Shown: one piece after another, positions 16,794 to 23,601 of the stretch
Numbering within the stretch: the first letter of the stretch is position 1
Layout: each line of letters opens with the position of its first letter
DNA from: UBA3263 sp964508865
GTDB taxonomy: Bacteria; Bacteroidota; Bacteroidia; Bacteroidales; Muribaculaceae
Assembly (NCBI GenBank): GCA_964508865.1
Contig: CAZDVP010000007.1
Coordinates: 1-34,002, forward strand
Reading direction: 5' to 3'
Length of the DNA: 34,002 nt
Position numbers and translations under genes: made by a program
Notes under the pieces: generated by a model
The model's input: only the letters and a program-made list of their open reading frames with translations
Told to the model about the DNA's origin: nothing
The model's database searches: none

Positions 16794-18933
16794 TTTTATA
16801 TCGTATTGAGTCAAGTATCAGGGGAATAATTGAAGTGTCGACACCGGCGCGCGCAAGCAGCGGGAGGTCTTCGGCCAGAGAGGCGCCGAGCAGTTCGGTG
16901 TCGGTTGAATTGAGCGAATAGTAGTTCATCGCTTCGCGAACATTGCCCTTGGCCAGAGCCAGGTGCCCCATGTTGAGATAATCGGAGGGTGTCGGAGTGA
17001 GCTCCGAAAGGATTCGCTTGAAATAGCGCTCGGAAGTTTCGAAGTCGCGATTAAGGAAAGCGCTCCAGGCAATAGGGCGCAACGCCATGGTTGACTTCTC
17101 ATCGAGCAGTTCGGCCTTGTAATAGTAGTGCAGGGCCTCACGCAGTTCGTTGAGTTCAAGGTGGCAATGGCCAATTTGCAGGGCAACGGTGGCCGAGTCG
17201 GGCTGGAGCCGTTCAAGGCGCGAATAATATTCGAGGGCTTCGCGGTGGCGGCCCAGGGCTTTGGAAATCTGTGCCAGGCGCTTTAGGGTCCATTCGCTCA
17301 TGGGCGCAAGCAGTTCGGCACGCTCATATTCGGTCAAAGCCTCGTCGAGCCGGCCAAGACGCTGCAGGGCATGGCCCATTTTCTGGTGCAGCTCCAGGTC
17401 GGGTTCAAGCGAGCGGAAAAGCTCAAGGGCTTCGCTGAAGTGCTTATGTTTGAAATAAAGCTCGCCGAGAAGGCGCACTTTGTCCGGTACGCGGAAATCC
17501 TGCCGCAGGGCAGGAATACCAACAGGGTTAATAAGTCTATCGAACGGATTGGCAAACTCTCCGCTTCGACGGAAGAGTTTGAAGAAACGATAAAGGTCGT
17601 GAACGTAGGCGCTTATGGCTGCAGATAGCGCTTCCGCCGGATTCATGCCGGAGGTTCCGATAATCTGGCCGTTCATTGCCGCCTGCGAAATCTGGTTCAT
17701 GAGCATCTGCTTCTGCGTTTCGGGCAAATGGTTGACCGACAGGGCGAACGAATACTTGTCGCTGCCACACATAATCGGCGACTCCTCGAGCATCAGCTCC
17801 AGAGCGGCATCGTGGCCGAGCGCTTTGCTTACCTCCAGGCGGTTAGTGTCGAATGGAAGGAACCAGTGGGAAATATGGCTGAAGAAGGGATATGTTTTCA
17901 GCATTGAGAACATCGGGTAAAACAAATCGCCGCCCGCCTCGGTCATTTCCGATAGCTTGCGCAGGCGGTCGGTCAGGCCCGACTTGTTTAGCATTTCCTC
18001 CCACTCGGGATTCGCCTCCATGTCGGCGGGGTCAAAACCGCTCTCCTTGATGTGGCGCTCCAGGTCGGGGCGGAGTTTCATAACCTCCGGAATAATTTCG
18101 TCGCGCATGGTGGCGGCAATTGTTTCAACGTCGGCAGTGCGGATTATCTGCATAATTGCATTCTCTACATTCTGCTGCCATTGGCCGAGGTCGCGCAGGG
18201 CCTGGATTCTGGCAACTATGGCCGGAGTGTTGGACCGCTTGGGCCAGCGGGCCATTACAAGCACGGCACCGATAGTTGCGCGCGCCTGCACTTCTATGCT
18301 GCCGGCGGGATTAGCGAACTCAAGGAGCAGGCGCAGCGACGGCTCACTGAAAAACTGGAGTAACGACATGGTCAGCGCACCAACAATCATTGACTTGACG
18401 CCGTCGCCAACGGCTTCATTACCCATGATTGAGCGAATGGCGGCGATTTCGTCGAAGGTCAGCGGCGTTGTTGTCCAGATACGGTCAAAGATTCGTTCTT
18501 CCAGTTCCTCGACCTTGCGACGCTGCGCCTCGGCGTTGGCCTTTGAGCCGAAAAAAGAGCCGAGGCTGGACGCGGCGGTCTGATACTCGTCGAGCAATCC
18601 GCCGAGCTGTTCGCCGCGGCGCAGGCGCAGAGTGCGCACCACGTTGAAATAAAGCGAACTATGGTCGGCCACAAGGCTCTCGCGCAGCAGCATGTCGAGA
18701 ATACTGTAAAGGCGGGTGGCAAGCGCCGAAATCTGCTCGGAGCGGCCGGGGTCGGGCGCACCGCTCAGGGCATAATCGATTATGCGGCTATAATCTTCTT
18801 CGGCCGCGTCGAGATCGGCGCGCAGGCGCCAGCTGTCGGCCGAAAGCATAACTCGGAGAAGGCGGAAAGCTTCGTGGAAGTTCCCGGCAGAAACGGCGCG
18901 TTCAACCGCTTCCTTATATTCATAGGTATTCAT
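16780..18933 (-). CDS. Large TPR-repeat protein, cytoplasmic
   Basis: This 717-residue protein has no signal peptide. Its first roughly 480 residues are helical and not assignable to a known domain. The region from about 485 to the end contains at least six tetratricopeptide repeats, for example LGELYFKHKHFSEALELF, HALQRLGRLDEALTEYERAE, and AQISKALGRHREALEYYSRL. TPR arrays bind other proteins, so it may be a scaffold; its partners are unknown. The ATG at 18933 is preferred over the adjacent GTG at 18936. It follows the HIT/SpoIID gene by 15 bases and overlaps the M3 peptidase start, so it belongs to the same transcript. Confidence 0.85.
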   Translation of the reverse strand: MNTYEYKEAVERAVSAGNFHEAFRLLRVMLSADSWRLRADLDAAEEDYSRIIDYALSGAPDPGRSEQISALATRLYSILDMLLRESLVADHSSLYFNVVRTLRLRRGEQLGGLLDEYQTAASSLGSFFGSKANAEAQRRKVEELEERIFDRIWTTTPLTFDEIAAIRSIMGNEAVGDGVKSMIVGALTMSLLQFFSEPSLRLLLEFANPAGSIEVQARATIGAVLVMARWPKRSNTPAIVARIQALRDLGQWQQNVENAIMQIIRTADVETIAATMRDEIIPEVMKLRPDLERHIKESGFDPADMEANPEWEEMLNKSGLTDRLRKLSEMTEAGGDLFYPMFSMLKTYPFFSHISHWFLPFDTNRLEVSKALGHDAALELMLEESPIMCGSDKYSFALSVNHLPETQKQMLMNQISQAAMNGQIIGTSGMNPAEALSAAISAYVHDLYRFFKLFRRSGEFANPFDRLINPVGIPALRQDFRVPDKVRLLGELYFKHKHFSEALELFRSLEPDLELHQKMGHALQRLGRLDEALTEYERAELLAPMSEWTLKRLAQISKALGRHREALEYYSRLERLQPDSATVALQIGHCHLELNELREALHYYYKAELLDEKSTMALRPIAWSAFLNRDFETSERYFKRILSELTPTPSDYLNMGHLALAKGNVREAMNYYSLNSTDTELLGASLAEDLPLLARAGVDTSIIPLILDSIRYKNDSK

Positions 18934-18948
18934 CACGTCAATAGAATA

Positions 18949-20823
18949 TCAAAAGGCGTGCCAAAGTTCGGTTCCGGGGTAATAATGTTGCAGAATCCGG
19001 CGGAAATCATAGCCACGCTCTGCCATCATGGCAGCGCCTATCTGGCAAAGGCCGACGCCATGGCCCCACCCTGCCCCGTGGAGAACGAAGTCTGTTCCCC
19101 TCCGCTCAACAACAAAGGCGGAGCTATATAGGTGACTCTCGGATAGCCAACGGCGAATAATCAGCTCCTTGCCGACTATGCGGTTAAGCTTGGAGCCGAC
19201 AATTTCCAGACGCACAATGCGGCCGGAACTGCCGCGCTGCAAAGGTCTGAGTTCCTGAATGGTTCCGAAGTCGAGTCCGGAGCGACGGGCAATCAGTTCG
19301 CTTAGCTGCTCTTGGGTGTAGCTGACAGTCCAGCGGTAGAAGTCGGGCGTTGTTGAACGGTCGAAATCATTCAGCACCTGGGCCAGCACATTGGCCGGAG
19401 TATCGGCGCAAAAAGCGTCGGGGCGGCCCATAATCCATTCGCGCGCGTTGGCCTCGTCGGTCAAATCGGGCAACTCGCCCGACATGAAATCACGCCCGGC
19501 AGTCAGATAGGAATGACTCACCGGTTGCCAGCAATTCTCAAAACGTTCGAATGCGCCGCCGCAACACTTCGAAAAGCGTGCGTCGCAAATCTTACCGCCG
19601 GCAGTGAGAACCAATCCTCGCGTGGATTCAACGGCCTCGTCGACGGCAGCGGAAGTTATGCGCGTAAGGCCCTGATAGCGCTGACAATGGTCGTCGGAGC
19701 AAACATCGAAACCGGCGTGGTCGTCGCGGTCAAACCACTGCCGGATTTCATTCTCCGCGCATGCAGGTTCTTCGACCGCTTTGCCCCGGTCAGCCATAGC
19801 TCGGGTTGCGCGCAACTGAGCCATGAGCCAGCTGCGCGAAATAACGGCGTGAGCCTTGAGTAATTCAAGCGATGAAGTGGCCGACATCTCCGAAGAAATC
19901 ACCGAGCGCAGATATTGCTCTATGCCAATGCGATTGATGAGCTTATCCTCATGGAGCAACATCTCGCCCGCAAAGCATTGGGTCTGACGGCGCTGCCAGT
20001 GAAAATTCTTGCCAATAACAATTCCGTCGACCGTGGTGGTGCCGTCGGGATTAGCCCGGGCTGTCGGCTCCGAAGTTATGAGCCCGACATAGACCGGCGG
20101 CTGCTGAAAAGTCACCTCCCGGATAATCTGCTCAACACGCCCGGCATCGAGCGCATCGAAGTCGCTGCGCCTGACGGCTATCAGAGTGCCACACAAATCT
20201 ATGCTCGCGGGACTGACGAGCAACTCGCCGTAGCAATCGGGACGGTGTTTGGTGCGCGGAATAACGGTTATGATGCCGTCGGTGCAGACCATATTCACCA
20301 TCGGATCAATCTCCTCAGCCGAAAAGTCCGCTTCGGGCAACTCGTAGGTATAAGCCATTGACGTAGGATTCATATAGCGGCTCGGCACGGCCTGGAAGTG
20401 CATATGGTCGGGGGCACTGGCGCCTGATTTGGCTCCGTTGAAGAAAACGGTGTAGCCCGGCAGTGCACGGCTGAGCCGGCGCATCTGGGCAGCGCGTCCG
20501 AGGAGCGACTGCGGCACATGGGCTTTGGCGGCGATTGTCAGATGCCCCGGAAATATCGGAAACGGATTAACCAGAATTTCCATATCTTCCCACTCAATAG
20601 CCAACTGTTGGGCCGGGCGATTGGCGGCACAGAGAAAACAGGGGCGCGTGGCAATCGAGGCGGCATCGACCTTGGCGGCAGTGCTGACGGCGCGCGCCGG
20701 ATTGAATTGCACGGTGTAGTCCCCCACCCGCTTGGTTTCAACACAACCAAGCGCCTCAAAGCGCTCGGCAACCTCAGGCCACACCCTCAGCTGCTCCTCA
20801 AAAAATCCTTCAACATCAATCAT
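18949..20823 (-). CDS. HIT-like (DUF4922) plus SpoIID/LytB domain fusion protein
   Basis: This 624-residue protein joins two domains. Residues 1-250 resemble the GalT-like branch of the HIT superfamily (DUF4922): a CFLC pair at 62-65, the NPFPIFPGHLTI core at 86-97, and the HxHxQ active-site pattern H140-H142-Q144. Residues about 285-624 are a SpoIID/LytB domain with EQYLRSVISSEM at 302-313, KAHAVISRSWL at 323-333 and GAGWGHGVGLCQIGA near 583-597. SpoIID domains cleave or modify peptidoglycan glycan strands outside the cytoplasm, yet no signal peptide is visible. The fusion occurs in other Bacteroidetes as far as I recall, but its reaction is unknown. The ATG at 20823 overlaps the DUF3307 stop as ATGA, which decides the start over a GTG at 20829. 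Confidence 0.85.
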   Translation of the reverse strand: MIDVEGFFEEQLRVWPEVAERFEALGCVETKRVGDYTVQFNPARAVSTAAKVDAASIATRPCFLCAANRPAQQLAIEWEDMEILVNPFPIFPGHLTIAAKAHVPQSLLGRAAQMRRLSRALPGYTVFFNGAKSGASAPDHMHFQAVPSRYMNPTSMAYTYELPEADFSAEEIDPMVNMVCTDGIITVIPRTKHRPDCYGELLVSPASIDLCGTLIAVRRSDFDALDAGRVEQIIREVTFQQPPVYVGLITSEPTARANPDGTTTVDGIVIGKNFHWQRRQTQCFAGEMLLHEDKLINRIGIEQYLRSVISSEMSATSSLELLKAHAVISRSWLMAQLRATRAMADRGKAVEEPACAENEIRQWFDRDDHAGFDVCSDDHCQRYQGLTRITSAAVDEAVESTRGLVLTAGGKICDARFSKCCGGAFERFENCWQPVSHSYLTAGRDFMSGELPDLTDEANAREWIMGRPDAFCADTPANVLAQVLNDFDRSTTPDFYRWTVSYTQEQLSELIARRSGLDFGTIQELRPLQRGSSGRIVRLEIVGSKLNRIVGKELIIRRWLSESHLYSSAFVVERRGTDFVLHGAGWGHGVGLCQIGAAMMAERGYDFRRILQHYYPGTELWHAF

Positions 20824-21554
20824 AAGCACTCCCTATTTAACCCGATTATCCATTCGGCTCCGAAACCAATCAGAATAGCGGCCGCGAAGCTCAGAAGTGT
20901 TCCAATCAAAACGTATTCCGTTACTTTCACATCCTTGCTCCGCCGAAGCTCGCCGAAGCGGAAAATGGACTTAGCGGCAAGCAGAAAACCTATGCCGTCA
21001 ATGTTATTGCTGAAAATGAAGGTCAGAATCAGAATTCGTTCCAAGAATCCAATCCACCGGCCGGCATTGGGCATTCCTTGAAGTGAGGGCTCGTTGGGAA
21101 TCCATTTTTCGAATTCAAGCAGCAGCTTGATAAACACCGAAACAGGAACCAGAACGGCAATAAAAGCACATGCTTTAACCAGAAATGACTCAGAGAACGG
21201 ATGAATTTCGACCGGATAAACACCGCGGACAAACAGCAGCCACCAGACCAGCAAAATAACGGCATAGTGCGCCAGCTGGTCGCATAGAAAAGCGGGCAAA
21301 CCACGCTTGCCGCTATAAACCTTGATGAAGTCTATTGCAAAATGGCTCAGAAAAATGATTAAAGGAACCGGCCATGCGCTCCATTGAGCAATAAAGACAT
21401 AGGTCAGAATGCCTTGCAAAGCGCTGTGGACGGCAAGAATCTCAATCTTTTTCGGCCATTTGGCAGTAAACTTAAGCTGCGCATTCCTATCAGACTGAAG
21501 AATAAAATCGCCAATCAGATGAGCGGCAACAAAGGCGAAAAGAATGGCACTCAT
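20820..21554 (-). CDS. DUF3307 polytopic membrane protein
   Basis: This 244-residue protein has about six to seven membrane helices. The DUF3307 signature is at the N terminus (AHLIGDFILQSDRNA at 11-25), followed by HFAIDFIK at 71-78 and DQLAHY at 92-97; these put His and Asp residues within or next to the membrane, a pattern kept across the family. Three further helices make up the C-terminal half. The biochemical role is unknown. Its start overlaps the satD stop and its stop overlaps the next start, both as ATGA, so it should be translated in step with SatD and the HIT/SpoIID protein. The satD-DUF3307 pairing recurs in other bacteria, to my knowledge, which suggests the two act together. 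Confidence 0.88.
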   Translation of the reverse strand: MSAILFAFVAAHLIGDFILQSDRNAQLKFTAKWPKKIEILAVHSALQGILTYVFIAQWSAWPVPLIIFLSHFAIDFIKVYSGKRGLPAFLCDQLAHYAVILLVWWLLFVRGVYPVEIHPFSESFLVKACAFIAVLVPVSVFIKLLLEFEKWIPNEPSLQGMPNAGRWIGFLERILILTFIFSNNIDGIGFLLAAKSIFRFGELRRSKDVKVTEYVLIGTLLSFAAAILIGFGAEWIIGLNRECL

Positions 21555-22213
21555 TTTTTCTTTTTTAGATGGTCGGCAATCAGAGTTTCAAAGCGGCGCA
21601 GGTAGTTGCTGATAAGCTCCTCCTTGGAAATTTTGAGCGATTTGGTCACCATTTGGCGCGAAATATTGAGCTTACCGGCAACTTCCTGGTGGCTACCGCG
21701 GGTCAGAAGGCTCTGCAACATGATGTTGCTCTGGCTTTCGGTCCATGAGCTGATAATATCGTCGGCAAACGCAGTTGAAACTTTCAGTTCATCGTTGACC
21801 GGCTCCCAAGGAGTTCTGACCTCCAGGCGGGAGCGCGTCATTTCGTCGAGCAAACGGCCCGACAGACGAAACGCCTCGCCATCGCTGGTAGCCAAACTGT
21901 TTGACTCAAAGTCAATCGAACCGATTCCAATTGCCAGACGGGCATCTAAAACGGCATTGGTGGTTTCCATTTTTTGGCTGCGCAACCAAGCGCGAATCCC
22001 GATTGCAGCTTCGGCAGCCAGTTGGGTTTCAGGTACATAAATCTGGAAACTATCTCCTCTAAAAATTTCCACAACTAACTGTGGAATAATAGGCGACAAC
22101 ACTTCGGGGATTTCCTGAAGCGCCTTAAGCATAACTTCGCGCTCCAGAGTCGTCAGAGCGGTAGAGTCTATGATGTCGCCGGTAATTATTGCACCGATTT
22201 TTATCATAATCAT
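21551..22213 (-). CDS. satD: SatD-family protein: cyclase-like domain plus C-terminal helix-turn-helix
   Basis: This protein of 218-220 residues (start at 22207 or 22213; the MIMIK beginning leaves both open) belongs to the SatD family. Numbered from 22207, residues 1-135 look like a divergent class III nucleotidyl cyclase domain: GAIITGDIIDST at 5-16 with D11, FRGDSFQIYV at 49-58 with D52, ARLAIGIGS at 89-97, and GEAFRLSGRL at 110-119, which resembles the cyclase GxxVNxAxRL motif with Arg kept and Asn changed. Residues about 158-210 form a helix-turn-helix (HQEVAGKLNISRQMVTKSL at 173-191). It may sense a nucleotide and bind DNA. Codons upstream of 22213 are open but belong to the repeat region and the previous gene. 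It overlaps the DUF3307 start by ATGA. The family call is firm; the cyclase relation is my inference. Confidence 0.82.
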   Translation of the reverse strand: MIMIKIGAIITGDIIDSTALTTLEREVMLKALQEIPEVLSPIIPQLVVEIFRGDSFQIYVPETQLAAEAAIGIRAWLRSQKMETTNAVLDARLAIGIGSIDFESNSLATSDGEAFRLSGRLLDEMTRSRLEVRTPWEPVNDELKVSTAFADDIISSWTESQSNIMLQSLLTRGSHQEVAGKLNISRQMVTKSLKISKEELISNYLRRFETLIADHLKKKK

Positions 22214-22227
22214 TTGAATTAACGGTG

Positions 22228-22235
22228 CAAAGATA
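22228..22235 (-). promoter_or_regulatory. -7 promoter box of the satD operon
   Basis: The minus strand reads TATCTTTG, matching TAnnTTTG, 14 bases before the ATG at 22213. The expected -33 position, about 19-20 bases further upstream, falls on the TTGC end of the nearest inverted repeat (22255-22272), so a protein bound there would compete with RNA polymerase. Confidence 0.6.
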
Positions 22236-22254
22236 CAAAAAACTTTTGAATTTG

Positions 22255-22330
22255 GCAACCGATTTTGGTTGCATTTTGAAAAAGCAACCGTTTTTGGTTG
22301 CCAAACGAAAAAGCAACCGATTTTGGTTGC
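22255..22330. repeat. Three 18-bp inverted repeats at a 29-bp period (putative operator array)
   Basis: Three copies of GCAACC-N6-GGTTGC lie at 22255-22272, 22284-22301 and 22313-22330. The centre is GATTTT in copies 1 and 3 and GTTTTT in copy 2. Each begins exactly 29 bases after the previous one, separated by 11-base AT-rich linkers. They fill the gap between the glycosyltransferase stop and the satD promoter. Read on the minus strand, copies 3 and 2 are each followed by TTTTTC, so they could also act as weak terminators for the glycosyltransferase transcript. An operator array for the SatD helix-turn-helix is the reading I favour. Confidence 0.85.
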
Positions 22331-22335
22331 CAAAA

Positions 22336-23601
22336 TCAGGAATTGGAGCGGCGGGCGGCGAATTCTATGGTGCGGAGCCAGTCCTTGTAGCGGTTGTTGG
22401 CGTTGACTTTTTCGGGACTGAGGTTGGAGTCGGAGTTTCCGCCCCAGCGGCGGCAAAAGTAAAGGCTGTCGAATATGCGGGCCAAGCGATAGCTGCGGGT
22501 AATTCGCAGAACCATCGCATAATCCTCGCCATAGCTGACGTCGGGAAAGCGCAGCCGGCGCGCAATGGGAGTGAAATAGGCTCTGGGGGCACCGAGTCCA
22601 TTGATGCGCAGGGCATTGTTGGCACCGTTGTCGTCGGTCCATTCGGCATGGTCAATCAAACCGGGAGCAATGACGTTGAGGTCAAAGTCGGTGAGCGTAT
22701 AGGCGCCTATAACGCAAGCAGCGCCGGTTTCGCGGAAACGGTCGACAATGCGCTGCAGAGTGTGTGGCGATGAGTAAACGTCGTCGGAATCGAGCTGCAC
22801 GGCGAAACGGCCGCAACGGCTATCGTCGAGTGCAACATTCCAGCATCCGCCTATGCCGTGGCCGGGTTCAGGAATTATGTGTATAACGCGTGGATTCTCG
22901 GCGGCCAGACGCTGTATCAGCTGCGTGGTTCCGTCGGTGCTATGGTTATCAACCACCAGCACATTGAAATCGAAGTCGGCGCTCTGCTCCAGCGCCGAGC
23001 GAATGGCGTCGCCAACCGTCTTGACCCTGTTTCGCACCGGAATAACCACCGATGCTTCAACCGGGAAATCGCCCTCGTGGCTAACCTGTTCGCCGGGCTT
23101 CACAAAAGCCTCGGCGTCCATTAAAAAGCGGGTAAACACTTCCTCGCGCTCAATCTGCACTTGGCGGTTGCGCGGGTCAACGTAGTTAAACTGCGCTTCG
23201 CCTGCCTGCGGCCCGGCCGGAAGCGGCTCAACCCGGCTGACCGTTTCGCCAACAAAGGCTATGCGGCCGTGCATTGCCAGCCAAAGGGCATAGAACGCCG
23301 AAAACTCCAGATCTTCGACCGTGGCGGCAAACTCGCGCAGAAAAGCGCTGCTGACCAGCATTACCGGTCCGAAATCGAAATCATCGCGCAGCGAGCCCGA
23401 CTGCAGTTCAATCAGCGGCTGAACGGCGCCGTTGACCTCATAGTTGCCATAAACGGCCAGGGCGTTGCAATCGCGCGCAACCTGTTCCATGCGGCGGCGG
23501 TCAACCGACGCAACATAATCATCAGTAAGTTCAATGAGGGTGTATTCGCCGGTAGCATCAGCGGCGAGATTCTTAATGTCGGTCGACGAAAAATTCTTCA
23601 T
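22336..23601 (-). CDS. Family 2 glycosyltransferase with an N-terminal GT-A-like half
   Basis: This 421-residue protein has a complete GT2 domain from about residue 182: ASVVIPVRNR at 183-192, LVVDNHSTDGT at 215-225 and the metal-binding DSDD at 271-274, then an acceptor part with YGEDYAMVLRI. It transfers a sugar from a nucleotide-sugar donor to an unknown acceptor. Residues 15-125 resemble the second half of another GT-A domain (DFDFGPVMLVSSAFLREF, then WLAMHGRIAFVGETVSRVE) but lack the nucleotide-binding first half. No membrane helix or signal is evident. It overlaps the amidase stop by ATGA, so the two are coupled. Its stop is 6 bases from the inverted-repeat array. Confidence 0.9.
   Translation of the reverse strand: MKNFSSTDIKNLAADATGEYTLIELTDDYVASVDRRRMEQVARDCNALAVYGNYEVNGAVQPLIELQSGSLRDDFDFGPVMLVSSAFLREFAATVEDLEFSAFYALWLAMHGRIAFVGETVSRVEPLPAGPQAGEAQFNYVDPRNRQVQIEREEVFTRFLMDAEAFVKPGEQVSHEGDFPVEASVVIPVRNRVKTVGDAIRSALEQSADFDFNVLVVDNHSTDGTTQLIQRLAAENPRVIHIIPEPGHGIGGCWNVALDDSRCGRFAVQLDSDDVYSSPHTLQRIVDRFRETGAACVIGAYTLTDFDLNVIAPGLIDHAEWTDDNGANNALRINGLGAPRAYFTPIARRLRFPDVSYGEDYAMVLRITRSYRLARIFDSLYFCRRWGGNSDSNLSPEKVNANNRYKDWLRTIEFAARRSNS

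Noticed and set aside
22255..22330. A short CRISPR array
   Set aside because: The repeated unit is an 18-bp palindrome with 11-base, similar, AT-rich linkers; there are no unique spacers of about 30 bases and no cas genes nearby.
22214..22642. An N-terminal extension of SatD by about 140 codons
   Set aside because: The extension reads through the satD promoter, the inverted repeats and the end of the glycosyltransferase gene in another frame; the SatD domain starts at 22207 or 22213.
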